From positions 1 to 64,000 of the forward strand of contig JANYFL010000037.1 of the NCBI GenBank assembly GCA_025362735.1: a DNA stretch of 64,000 nucleotides, in the 5' to 3' direction. The notes under the pieces are model-generated. The model saw nothing but the letters and a program-made list of their open reading frames with translations. It was not told the DNA's origin and searched no databases. Positions within the stretch are counted from its first letter, which is position 1. Each line of letters opens with the position of its first letter. The position numbers were made by a program, and so were the translations under genes. Below are positions 25,607 to 34,846 of the stretch, piece by piece. This DNA is from Betaproteobacteria bacterium (GTDB lineage: Bacteria; Pseudomonadota; Gammaproteobacteria; Burkholderiales; Burkholderiaceae_D).

Positions 25607-27046
25607 ATGATCATCCGCCATGACAATTTAATTGGAGGCCAATGGCGCCCCGGTTTTAGCTATACAGCCAACGTCAACCCGTCTGACCTTAACGATGTCA
25701 TTGGCGAATATGCGCAAGCAGATACCGGACAAGTCCATGAAGCCATTGAAGCTGCACAGGCGGCCTCATCAGCTTGGGCCATTTCAGGGATACAGGTCAG
25801 AGCAGACGCACTCGACAAAATCGGCAACGAAATTCTGGTGCGCAGGGAAGAATTGGGTACCCTGCTCGCCCGTGAAGAAGGCAAGACCAAGGCAGAAGGG
25901 ATTGGCGAGGCCGTCCGTGCTGGCAATATTTTCAAGTTCTTCGCCGCAGAATGTCTGCGCATGAACGGTGAGACGATTCCTTCCGTGCGCCCGGGTATCA
26001 CAGTCGAAGTTACGCGCGAACCGGTTGGTGTTGTTGGCATCATTACTCCGTGGAATTTCCCTATCGCCATTCCGGCCTGGAAAGTTGCGCCTGCACTGGC
26101 CTACGGCAACTGTGTCGTGCTGAAGCCTGCCGAACTTGTCCCTGGCTGCGCTTGGGCGCTGGCAGAAATCATCAGCCGTTCCGGCATTCCTGCCGGTGTT
26201 TTCAATCTCGTTATGGGCAGTGGTCGCATTGTGGGTGACGGTATCGTCAATCATCCAGGCATCAATGCCATTAGCTTCACCGGATCGCAAGGTGTTGGTG
26301 CGCAGATCGCTTTGTCGTGCGCAAACAATCTGAAAAAAGTGCAGCTCGAAATGGGTGGCAAGAACCCGCAAATCATTCTCGACGATGCGGACTTGAATAT
26401 CGCCGTGGAGCTGAGCGTACAGAGCGCGTTTTATTCCACCGGCCAGCGCTGCACGGCCTCCAGCCGACTGATCGTCACTGAAGGGATTTACCAGCGCTTC
26501 ATCGAAGCGACAATTGCACGCATGTCCAAAATCACCGTCGGCCATGCCCTCACTGCAGGTACCGACATCGGCCCCGTCTCGTCAAAAAGTCAGCTCGATC
26601 AGGACTTGAACTATGTTGACATCGCCAAGAGCGAAGGCGGCCGTCTGCAAACTGGCGGCGAACGGGTGAAACTCGCGACTGACGGCTTCTATATGGCACC
26701 CGCACTATTCACCGACACAACAACGGCCATGCGCATCAATCGCGAGGAAGTCTTTGGCCCGGTGGCAAGCGTCATTCGCGTGAAAGATTATGAAGAAGCA
26801 CTGGCGATCGCCAATGACACACCTTTCGGACTTTCTGCAGGCATTGCAACCACGTCATTGAAGTACGCCAGCCATTTCAAGCGTCACAGTCAGGCAGGCA
26901 TGGTCATGGTCAATCTGCCCACTGCTGGCGTGGACTATCACGTGCCTTTCGGCGGGCGCAAAGGTAGTTCCTATGGACCGAGAGAACAAGGCACTTACGC
27001 CCGCGAATTTTTTACCACAGTGAAAACGGCGTACACGCTGCCATGA
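25607..27046 (+). CDS. Alpha-ketoglutarate semialdehyde dehydrogenase
   Basis: Aldehyde dehydrogenase superfamily enzyme, 479 residues, cytoplasmic. Asn150 (TPWNFPIAIPAWK), Glu248 (LEMGGKNP) and nucleophile Cys282 (TGQRCTASSR) form the active site. The FxxTTVKTAY C-terminus and overall pattern are those of the KGSA dehydrogenases that end oxidative pentose and uronate pathways, yielding 2-oxoglutarate for the TCA cycle. The upstream leader holds the predicted GntR-controlled promoter. It is followed by the hexuronate-type transporter in the same direction. Confidence 0.92.
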   Translation: MIIRHDNLIGGQWRPGFSYTANVNPSDLNDVIGEYAQADTGQVHEAIEAAQAASSAWAISGIQVRADALDKIGNEILVRREELGTLLAREEGKTKAEGIGEAVRAGNIFKFFAAECLRMNGETIPSVRPGITVEVTREPVGVVGIITPWNFPIAIPAWKVAPALAYGNCVVLKPAELVPGCAWALAEIISRSGIPAGVFNLVMGSGRIVGDGIVNHPGINAISFTGSQGVGAQIALSCANNLKKVQLEMGGKNPQIILDDADLNIAVELSVQSAFYSTGQRCTASSRLIVTEGIYQRFIEATIARMSKITVGHALTAGTDIGPVSSKSQLDQDLNYVDIAKSEGGRLQTGGERVKLATDGFYMAPALFTDTTTAMRINREEVFGPVASVIRVKDYEEALAIANDTPFGLSAGIATTSLKYASHFKRHSQAGMVMVNLPTAGVDYHVPFGGRKGSSYGPREQGTYAREFFTTVKTAYTLP

Positions 27047-27132
27047 GCAGATTGATCGTATAGCAAGCCAATTCGGCTGGACGCTGAGAGCATAAATCGG
27101 CGCAACACGAAATGAGCATATTGGAGACAGCA

Positions 27133-28407
27133 ATGAGTGGTGTTTTGCAACAACCCGTCAATCCGGTCGTCATGACAAAGTATCGCTGGGTCATCTGCGG
27201 CATGTTGTTTGCCGCGACAGCGATCAACTATATTGATCGCCAGATTCTTGGTGTGCTCAAACCCACTCTACAGAACGAACTGGGCTGGACCGAGACAGAC
27301 TATGCCAACATCATATTCTGGTTTCAGGCTGCTTATGCATTGAGCTATGTGTTGTATGGTCGTGTGATCGACAAGATCGGTGCCCGCCTAGGTTATGCAA
27401 GTGCAGTCGCCATCTGGACTCTCGCTCACATCGGACATGCCTTTGCCCGAGCCGTACCGGGCTTCATTCTGGCGCGTATGGGTCTGGGGGTAGGAGAGGC
27501 GGGCAATTTCCCTGGTGGCCTGAAAGCCGTTACGGAATGGTTCCCAAAAAAAGAACGGGCGTTTGCCGTTGGCATCTTTAACGCCGGGGCCAATGTCGGC
27601 GCGATCATCACGCCGCTGATTGTCCCGGCGATCACCATTGCTTACGGCTGGCGCGCTGCCTTCATCATCACGGGACTGTTCGGCATCGTTTGGCTCGTTG
27701 CTTGGTTGCTGATTTATCGCAGCCCGCGGGAACATAAGAAAATTTCATCCAGCGAGCTGGCACACATCGAAAGCGACCCGGCTGATAAGGGGGAGCAAAC
27801 CAGCTGGTTCAAACTCTTGAGGCGTAAAGAAACTTGGGCATTTTCGGCTGCCAAGTTCCTGACAGATCCGGTGTGGTGGATGTTTCTGTTCTGGCTGCCC
27901 GATTTTCTTGTCAAACAATATAGCTTGGATCTCAAGACCTTTGGCCCACCACTGATCGTGATCTATCTACTTTCCGATGTGGGGAGTATTGCAGGTGGCT
28001 GGCTATCTTCGCGCCTCATGTCACATGGATACAGCATGAACGCCAGCCGCAAAATCACCCTACTTGTTTGTGCCGTGCTGATATTACCCGTGGCATTCGC
28101 GACCTACGCAGAAAACATGTGGCTCGCTGTTGGCATCATTGGACTTGCCGCTGCAGCTCACCAAGGGTTTTCTGCCAATCTACTGACCATGCCTTCTGAC
28201 CTGTTCCCACGCAAGTCAGTTGGTTCAGTAATTGGTATTGGCGGCATGATGGGCGCAATTGGCGGCATGCTGATGGCCAAATACGTGGGCTGGGTGCTCG
28301 ACAAGATAGGAAGCTACACGCCGATCTTCGCTGGTGCGGCAACGCTCTATCTGGTCGCGCTACTGCTCATTCACCTGATCACGCCACGCTATAAGCCGAT
28401 TGAATAG
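27133..28407 (+). CDS. MFS hexuronate-type transporter (ExuT-like)
   Basis: Twelve-helix major facilitator of the anion:cation symporter group, 424 residues. The ATG at 27133 has GGAG seven bases upstream, better than one at 27112. Signature stretches are NYIDRQILGVLKPTL in helix 1, VIDKIGARLGYA in the 2-3 loop, GVGEAGNFPGGLKAVTEWFPKKERAFAVGIFNAGANVGA in helices 4-5 (quoted in parts: GVGEAGNFPGGLKA, EWFPKKERA) and YRSPREHK before the central loop. E. coli ExuT has the same pattern. It likely brings galacturonate or glucuronate across the inner membrane to Udh. Confidence 0.9.
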   Translation: MSGVLQQPVNPVVMTKYRWVICGMLFAATAINYIDRQILGVLKPTLQNELGWTETDYANIIFWFQAAYALSYVLYGRVIDKIGARLGYASAVAIWTLAHIGHAFARAVPGFILARMGLGVGEAGNFPGGLKAVTEWFPKKERAFAVGIFNAGANVGAIITPLIVPAITIAYGWRAAFIITGLFGIVWLVAWLLIYRSPREHKKISSSELAHIESDPADKGEQTSWFKLLRRKETWAFSAAKFLTDPVWWMFLFWLPDFLVKQYSLDLKTFGPPLIVIYLLSDVGSIAGGWLSSRLMSHGYSMNASRKITLLVCAVLILPVAFATYAENMWLAVGIIGLAAAAHQGFSANLLTMPSDLFPRKSVGSVIGIGGMMGAIGGMLMAKYVGWVLDKIGSYTPIFAGAATLYLVALLLIHLITPRYKPIE

Positions 28408-28846
28408 AAGAATGCCATGCACGATCATCCGGGGGACATTACTCAGTTCGGTTTGTGATTGGTGCCCAACCTGAATTTCGTGAGCGACATCAAACCGCCG
28501 TGCCACAAGAAACACAATGTGGCTGGCCTTGGTTTGGACGCGAGCGATAAGAATACCGGTTCCAACACACATAGCGGCGCTCCTGCGGTCAAAATCGTAT
28601 CGCGTCTGATCAAATCAGCCCGACGCCATCGTTCATATCAAGTCGCCGACGTCAGCTATCTTGTCAGCACCAACGAAAGCGATACGGGCTTTGATGAGGA
28701 AATACGTATAGTGATAGCACTGCCGTGCTTCAGATCAATCTGGGTAATTAGCGGAAGCATTACATTTTCCGGTGGTTGAGAACCGCCACCGGATTGATTA
28801 ACCATCGCGTGACAGTTGTAAGGCATACAGCTAAACACAACAGCAA
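28408..28846. other. Intergenic stretch without a recognisable gene
   Basis: This 439-bp interval lies between two convergent transcription units. An open frame on the plus strand at 28459-28779 has no ribosome site, low-complexity composition and no recognisable motif. A stem CCGGTGG/CCACCGG (28769-28775, 28786-28792) is present but lacks a T-run on either strand. It may be decayed sequence; I see nothing further in it. Confidence 0.5.
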
Positions 28847-30628
28847 TCAACGCATCTGGATTGCCCACATACCAATATCCTTTGCAGCACGATCTTCAAA
28901 ACCGGTGAATGCGTGATCTGCGCCTTTAGCGCCGTCATACCATTGCACTGTCGCATTCTTGCGGCTATTGGTTAGTGCGCGGAAAGACTCTTCACTCAGG
29001 TATTCGTCACGAGTCCCTGCAAGCATCATCACCGGCTGCTTCACCTGTGTCAATTGTTTGCTGAATACGGGAGCGTCAGGCCCCCAATGCGCGAGGAAAG
29101 CACGTGGCTCTTGCACAATCCAGATCTTTGGGGTCGAAACCGTTGCAGGAGGCGGTGGGTTCGCCGATATCTGGATCAGCCGCTGCTCAATCTTGCTCTT
29201 CGATGCGAGTTCTACGCCCTCTTGTGCCTCGGCTACAGCACGTGTATAGCGCGCGCCGGTCGCAGCCTTTAACCACGCGCCAGCATCTGGGGGCGGTGCG
29301 AGATAAGCAACACCGTTCACACGGGCATCTAGCGTGCCAAGAAGGTAGTGATTGATACGGTTGCCACCGTAACCATGACCGACGAGGACCACCTTCGTGT
29401 ATCCCTGCCCGACGAGATAGTCGACCCAGTATTTGATCCACGCATCGGACTCTTTAAATGTGGAAACAAGAAGCTCGCTCTGGCCACGCACGTTGTTGAT
29501 GCCCAGCGCGGTATAGCCCTTTTTCGCCAATGCACGCGCCAGCCATTCGGTCGGCCCTGTAAAGGCGTCTTCGTCCCAATCATGCACGACCACGAATGCA
29601 GGCGCGGTCTTGGATGGCATCACAGGCGAATACTGCATCGCACCGGCATAGGTACGATCCACGCCACTGCTCTGATCGACGTTGATGGCTTGCACAACGA
29701 TGTCGTTCTTCGACTTCGGACCGAGGCCCAGTTCAGTCAACCACTTCACCACGTCGACAATCACCTTGTCTTGCACGGGATAGAACGAGTGATTCACTTC
29801 GCCGGGATAAAAAATCACATCGGCCTTCGGACTAGCTGTTGCGTTACGCTTCAGCTTCTCGCTGAATGCAAGACTGCGTTCATCCATCTTGGCATCAATA
29901 CCATTGAGCAGAAACAGTACGGGTGTCCCCACTTCCGAGATGAGTTGGCTATTCACGGCTTGTGATTGCGGGCCCCAGACATCAAGCCAGCTACGGGCTA
30001 CCGACGCGAAAATTGCGCCGGGAAGCACCGTCTCGGAACCCTTTCCTTCAGCCACGATACGACCCGCTTCCTCGATTTTCTTTCGGTAGTTTTCTTCACC
30101 GATGCGCCACAACACCCCGTTATTCAAATCAGCGGTCGCGGAAAAGTGCACGTTCGCTTTGATGCGCCGATCATGCGTGTCTGCAAGATAGCGTGTACTA
30201 GTAATGCTGCCGTAGCTCGACCCCATCAGGATGATGTCTTTGAAACCGAGCGTTTCGAGATAGTTGACCGTGGCGGCAACTTCGCCGTCCAGTTGTTCAA
30301 ACGTATAGTTGAAATAGTGAGTGGAATGCGCTGTTTGTGGTGCGACCGTCATGTATCCATTAGCCGCCAGACGCTCCGCAATCCATCGACCGCTACCGGC
30401 AAGCGGCGCGGCACCAGGACCTCCATGAAGATGGATGACCGCAGGCATATCCGTATTGATGCCGCCCGGAGGAATTGTAATGAGCGTGGGAATGACATGC
30501 CCATCCGCTGCGAACAACTTGATCAAATTCTGGGTATAGGGCTGCTGTGGTTGTTGTGCCAACGCGGTGCCGGACCCAATGAGAGAAATACAAGTTAGCA
30601 AGGCGATACTTACGCTGCGCAAGTTCAT
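28847..30628 (-). CDS. Exported tandem-domain alpha/beta hydrolase, second domain lacking the nucleophile
   Basis: Protein of 593 residues with a signal peptide (cleavage near ALAQ, residue 25) and two consecutive alpha/beta hydrolase domains. Domain 1 (about 30-300) has HGGPG at 68-72, nucleophile Ser138 (GSSYG), Asp245 (NGIDAKMD) and His280 (VNHSFYP), the S9/dipeptidyl-peptidase-like layout. Domain 2 (about 310-593) keeps Asp541 (GTRDEY) and His572 (GADHAFTG), but its nucleophile elbow is GHGYG at 417-421, with Gly419 where Ser should be. Only the first half is expected to be catalytic. Last gene of an amidase-permease-hydrolase operon; substrate unknown. Confidence 0.85.
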   Translation of the reverse strand: MNLRSVSIALLTCISLIGSGTALAQQPQQPYTQNLIKLFAADGHVIPTLITIPPGGINTDMPAVIHLHGGPGAAPLAGSGRWIAERLAANGYMTVAPQTAHSTHYFNYTFEQLDGEVAATVNYLETLGFKDIILMGSSYGSITSTRYLADTHDRRIKANVHFSATADLNNGVLWRIGEENYRKKIEEAGRIVAEGKGSETVLPGAIFASVARSWLDVWGPQSQAVNSQLISEVGTPVLFLLNGIDAKMDERSLAFSEKLKRNATASPKADVIFYPGEVNHSFYPVQDKVIVDVVKWLTELGLGPKSKNDIVVQAINVDQSSGVDRTYAGAMQYSPVMPSKTAPAFVVVHDWDEDAFTGPTEWLARALAKKGYTALGINNVRGQSELLVSTFKESDAWIKYWVDYLVGQGYTKVVLVGHGYGGNRINHYLLGTLDARVNGVAYLAPPPDAGAWLKAATGARYTRAVAEAQEGVELASKSKIEQRLIQISANPPPPATVSTPKIWIVQEPRAFLAHWGPDAPVFSKQLTQVKQPVMMLAGTRDEYLSEESFRALTNSRKNATVQWYDGAKGADHAFTGFEDRAAKDIGMWAIQMR

Positions 30629-30748
30629 GGTTAGTCCTTGGAATGAAATTGGGTTGACGGTAAGTGCGCACGACGCAACACGTGCATGGCGAACAAGGGG
30701 CTAAGACGAAATAGCCTTAGCCTTTATCGAGCACTTCGTACTTCGTAA

Positions 30749-31735
30749 TTAGTCGAGAGCTTCTCTCAATACGGCAGCGACTTCGGTTGTATGTGTGTAG
30801 AACAGTCCCTCTTTCCACTGCGTCCGATCAACGACTTTCGCGCCCTGCTTGAAAAGTGGGGCTGCAGCACGACTCATTGCTGCAAGACCATCGTCTATCA
30901 ACAGAACCGTGACTGGTTGAGTGATCAACTGCAAACGAGCCTCTGCTTCTTCCGCATAGCTGAAAGCAGAGACATGACCGAACTCACGCTTTTCACGAGG
31001 ACCAAGGGTATCGACGATCATGCGGCCCCAATCGGTATCGCTCATCCCATTCTCCATATAGCGCTTGCGAGAGGCCACCAGATAGGTCGCCATGTGGTCA
31101 AAGAATTCACCGCTGGAATTCTGCAAACTCAGCCGGGCAATATTGGCCCGCCACACCGATTCGGGTACCAGATAGATGCCGTTCAAAACCATCTTGTGAA
31201 TCAGCTTGGGATTGCGAATCGCCAATTCCCCACCGACCCAGACTCCCGTATGGTTACCGAATACATCGACCTGCCGCTTGGGCCCATAGCCCATTTGTGT
31301 CAGCGCCTTATCCATGACGGCAGCGTATTGCGCAATTTTTACCGGACGATCCGGTCCATCGGAGAGTCCTTGCCCGGGGGTATCAAAGGCAATCACGATG
31401 CGATCATGCCCCATCTCTGCAATCAATGGGCCAAACTCGCGCGCCGATAATGGCGACTGGTGAAACATGACGAGAGGCGTTTTCCAACTCGCTTTTGGCA
31501 GATGGGGGCTAGGGTAGGAAGTGAGGTAGTGAACTTGACCATACACGCTATCTGCGAAGCCTTGCTTGATCTTCGACGTGAGAGGATCGGCAGGACTGGC
31601 CGCATCGGGGGCAAGAACAATCGGTGGCTTTGAAGCGGCTGCGGGTGGCTCTTGAGCCGATGCAGCAATCAGACCACCACAGGCCAGGTTTGTGAAGCAC
31701 GATGCAAGGACAAGATAGATGCTGCGTAAGTTCAT
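30749..31735 (-). CDS. Exported alpha/beta hydrolase with His at the nucleophile position
   Basis: Predicted periplasmic alpha/beta hydrolase fold protein, 328 residues, with an N-terminal signal (MNLRSIYLVLASCF..., processed near AASAQ). The fold motifs are VMFHQSPLSAREF (oxyanion region), FDTPGQGLSDGP and DVFGNHTGVWVGGELA. The elbow is G160-N-H162-T-G164, so the usual Ser or Asp nucleophile is replaced by His162. Downstream acid and His candidates (LLIDDGLAAMS, FYTHTTEVA) exist. It may be a non-canonical hydrolase or lyase. Its first five residues and ribosome-site region match the next gene of the operon. Confidence 0.82.
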   Translation of the reverse strand: MNLRSIYLVLASCFTNLACGGLIAASAQEPPAAASKPPIVLAPDAASPADPLTSKIKQGFADSVYGQVHYLTSYPSPHLPKASWKTPLVMFHQSPLSAREFGPLIAEMGHDRIVIAFDTPGQGLSDGPDRPVKIAQYAAVMDKALTQMGYGPKRQVDVFGNHTGVWVGGELAIRNPKLIHKMVLNGIYLVPESVWRANIARLSLQNSSGEFFDHMATYLVASRKRYMENGMSDTDWGRMIVDTLGPREKREFGHVSAFSYAEEAEARLQLITQPVTVLLIDDGLAAMSRAAAPLFKQGAKVVDRTQWKEGLFYTHTTEVAAVLREALD

Positions 31736-31859
31736 GGTTCGCTCCTCTCAGATCAATTCACGTTTAACCGAATTTTTTCGGCCCGCCCTCGGGGTCATGA
31801 AGACCAAGACTTTACATACTTTTTCATATGCCCCATGTCCTACAACATTGACAAAGCGT

Positions 31860-33101
31860 CTATGTCCTCGAAGCCGGAGCACGTAAAGTAACGATGAGTA
31901 ACGCAGCGGCGGCAAAGAAAACAGCGCCTGCCACCAATGCGACGGCATAGCTTCCAGTCTTGTCAAAACTCATGCCCGCCAGGAAAGGGCCAATGCCCGC
32001 ACCCACGCCATACAAGGTGTACAGCAATCCATAGATCGCTCCAAAATGACGGCGCCCAAAATATTTGGCCGTGAAGTAGGCAGCGATATCGTGTTCGGCA
32101 CCGCCGCACAATCCAACCAAAATAATCGCAAGCCCGCAGACAAAAAGATTGCTTCCGGAAACAATGAGTAATGCACATGCGATAGCCGGTAAAGCAAACA
32201 TCACCATCGCAACCAGCGGTCCTCTGAAAATGTCCAGAAAGTAACCGCTGATCAGTCGTCCCATCGTGACGGCAATCCCGATCAATCCTCCAAGCGCGGC
32301 CGCGGTCGTGCGATCAATCCCGCGATCCATCAGTAGCGGTAGCGCATTGACATTGATGGCGCTGATTGCAACAGCCGCAACAAAAAACGACAAACTCATC
32401 TGCCAGAAGCATAAGGTCCGCATGGCTTCTTTGAATTCGTGCCCGGTTTCCTGGCGGTGCAAGTCGCTTACATCCTCATTGTTTTGAGAACGCCCGATGG
32501 GTGGCGCTTCCTGAAAAAACAAAAAGGTAAGGGGAATACCCAATATCAATGGCAAGGCCGCAAGGCCGATATAACCACCCTTCCAGCCATATGCGCTAAC
32601 CAGCCAGGTGATATAGGTTGGAAGAGCCGCTCCGATCAAACCGGTGCCAACGAGTGAGAGTCCGAGCGCGAGGCCGCGTCCAGTCATAAACCAACCCGTC
32701 ACCACACGCGCCCATGTCATCGTCATCGTGCCGGCACCGAGAATGGCGAGCAGGAAGTAGCCAACATAGAGCGTCCAAATGTCCCCCTTCATGAAGGTCA
32801 TGGCCGCGAAGCCTGCAACCAATAGGATCTGTGAAGTCAGGATGATCCGGCGGGCGCCGAATCGATCCGCGAGGGCACCAATCACAGCGCCAGCAAGCAG
32901 GCTGGCAATGGAGAGAAAAAGCGGTGCGGTGGTAATTTGCGAGCGTGACCATCCAAACTCATTGGTCAAAGGTTCGACCAATGCACCGAAGCTGTAAAAG
33001 GCTAATGGAATGACTCCTGTGCCCGCACCGAGAGCCGCAGCAAACAAAACCCGCCAGCCACGATTGAGCTCCTGTTTCTTGCTGAGTATTTGTGTATTCA
33101 T
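31860..33101 (-). CDS. MFS transporter, monocarboxylate/OFA-like
   Basis: Twelve-helix permease of 413 residues. Features include GALVEPLTNEFGWSRSQIT after helix 1, the loop GALADRFGARRIIL, TWARVVTGWFMTGRGLALGLS in helices 4-5 and YFTAKYFGRRHFGAIYGLLY in the second half. This layout is typical of oxalate/formate and monocarboxylate-like MFS proteins. Encoded 32 bp after the amidase and before two exported hydrolases, so it probably imports a product of their action, perhaps a carboxylic acid released from an amide or ester. Confidence 0.88.
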   Translation of the reverse strand: MNTQILSKKQELNRGWRVLFAAALGAGTGVIPLAFYSFGALVEPLTNEFGWSRSQITTAPLFLSIASLLAGAVIGALADRFGARRIILTSQILLVAGFAAMTFMKGDIWTLYVGYFLLAILGAGTMTMTWARVVTGWFMTGRGLALGLSLVGTGLIGAALPTYITWLVSAYGWKGGYIGLAALPLILGIPLTFLFFQEAPPIGRSQNNEDVSDLHRQETGHEFKEAMRTLCFWQMSLSFFVAAVAISAINVNALPLLMDRGIDRTTAAALGGLIGIAVTMGRLISGYFLDIFRGPLVAMVMFALPAIACALLIVSGSNLFVCGLAIILVGLCGGAEHDIAAYFTAKYFGRRHFGAIYGLLYTLYGVGAGIGPFLAGMSFDKTGSYAVALVAGAVFFAAAALLIVTLRAPASRT

Positions 33102-33133
33102 TTGAGAGGATCAGTGCCTGTTGTGCAGTCAGA

Positions 33134-34672
33134 CTACACGGTCGGAATAGGTGGGACTGGTGTATTGGGATTTAATGGCGGATTCCGCTTATGCCACGAG
33201 GTTGCCTGCTCGTAGGCATGCGCCACGGCCAAAATCTTGCCCTCGCTGAAACGCGGACCCGCGATGCACATTCCAATCGGCAGCCCTTCTTTGCTGAATC
33301 CACAAGGAACTGAGATTGCGGGAATACCGAGTACGTTAAACAAGCCAGCGTCGAACAGCGCACCGGGAGCACGCGCACCGTCACGGCCGGGATTGGCAGG
33401 ATTCACAAGCTTGGGTGCCACCGTATGAACCGTCGGAAACACGACCAGATCAAAATCCGTGAAATGGCTGTTGATTTCACGGCGCAACATATCCATTTCC
33501 CAGCGCGCACGAATGTAATCTTCTGCCTTCTGGTGAGCTAGCGAATCCAGCGTTGCCTGATCGACAGAGGAATAAAGAAAGCGGTTGGCCTTGAGATTTT
33601 GCTCGTGCAAGGCATAGGTCTCGCCGAAGGGCATCAACGCCATTGCCTGTCCGCCATCGGGCAGCACAGCGTCATCACGGATCCCTTGCACCAATGTTTT
33701 CAGGACATCAATCGCGTTGCTCATCGCCTTACTGACATCGGGCTCCATGCGATCAAAGTGACCGAGCAGCATGCCGATGCGCAGCTTTGAAACAGGCTGA
33801 CTTAGCGCAGCGACATAATCTTCAGGCTGATGTTCAACGCTTGTAATGTCCAGAGGATCGTAACCGGCGATGACGGTCAGCAAAAGCGCAGCGTCGGCCA
33901 CCGTTTTTGTGATCGGACCCGTTGTGTCGAGGGATGGCAACAAGGCAATCGTGCCGCGATTGGAAACCAACCCGTTGGTGGGTTTGAGGCCCACATTGCC
34001 GCACCAGGCGGCAGGGTTGCGAATCGATCCACCGGTATCAGTACCGAGCGCACCGCACACCAGATCAGCTACCACGCTAGCACAAGAGCCCGATGATGAA
34101 CCCCCAGTGGCCCGGTCCAGTGACCAGGGGTTGCGAACACGACCATAAAATGAACTTTGCCCGTCACTCATCGCCAGTTCGTTCATATTGTTCTTGCCAA
34201 TGATGATGGCTCCTGCCGCACGCAAACGCGCAACGGGGGGCGAATCTTCCTTGGGTACGCGCATGGCGTTGAAGGGTGCACCACCTGTCGTTCGCTCACC
34301 AGCGGTATCGATGTTGTCTTTGAGCGAGACCGGAATTCCGTGCAAGGGACCGCGCAACTTCCCGGCCTTTCGCTCCGCATCCAGAACTGCAGCCTCCCTC
34401 AAAGCACGCTCTTTGAAAAGTGTAATGAAAGCGTTGAGCTGAGGCTCGTAAATCGCAATCCGCTCGAAACACGCGTTCGTCAGATCGAGGGATGAGACAG
34501 AACCGTTGCGTATGCGCTCCGCTGCCTCGGACAGGCTCAAAGACGTCAGACCCGATGAAGCTGTTGAAGTCGCCGCTCGTGCGAGAGAAGAGTAGAGAGT
34601 CGTACTGGACATGGCGCCAGCAAGCAGGGTTCCACTTGCCAAACCACAAAACTGCCGTCGATCAAGAGCCAT
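33134..34672 (-). CDS. Tat-exported amidase-signature enzyme
   Basis: Amidase signature hydrolase, 512 residues. The N-terminus has a twin-arginine motif (DRRQFCGLA) and a signal region ending near SLARA. The Ser-cisSer-Lys triad is intact: Lys118 (PVSLKDNID), Ser192 (ATGGSSSGS) and Ser216 (GTDTGGSIRNPA). Family members cleave carboxylic amides, including glutamyl-tRNA (GatA) and xenobiotic amides; export and length argue against GatA. First gene of a four-gene operon running to 28847, with a permease and two exported hydrolases. The substrate is not evident from sequence. Confidence 0.9.
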   Translation of the reverse strand: MALDRRQFCGLASGTLLAGAMSSTTLYSSLARAATSTASSGLTSLSLSEAAERIRNGSVSSLDLTNACFERIAIYEPQLNAFITLFKERALREAAVLDAERKAGKLRGPLHGIPVSLKDNIDTAGERTTGGAPFNAMRVPKEDSPPVARLRAAGAIIIGKNNMNELAMSDGQSSFYGRVRNPWSLDRATGGSSSGSCASVVADLVCGALGTDTGGSIRNPAAWCGNVGLKPTNGLVSNRGTIALLPSLDTTGPITKTVADAALLLTVIAGYDPLDITSVEHQPEDYVAALSQPVSKLRIGMLLGHFDRMEPDVSKAMSNAIDVLKTLVQGIRDDAVLPDGGQAMALMPFGETYALHEQNLKANRFLYSSVDQATLDSLAHQKAEDYIRARWEMDMLRREINSHFTDFDLVVFPTVHTVAPKLVNPANPGRDGARAPGALFDAGLFNVLGIPAISVPCGFSKEGLPIGMCIAGPRFSEGKILAVAHAYEQATSWHKRNPPLNPNTPVPPIPTV

Positions 34673-34846
34673 CGTGGTCTACCTTCTCAAGAAATATTTA
34701 GCCAAATAAATTGCTGCTTGCAAAAAATAGCATGGTGCCGATTTTGTTCTGGACAGGCATTTCAACTTGCTCGCCTGACGAACAATGACCCCTGTTATTC
34801 TTAATGTCAAAACCAAGCCAGAAATTAAATCTAGTAATGAGCCGCA

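Noticed and set aside
28459-28779. Open frame in the gap after the hexuronate transporter
   Set aside because: No ribosome site, no motif and no signal peptide; composition looks non-coding.
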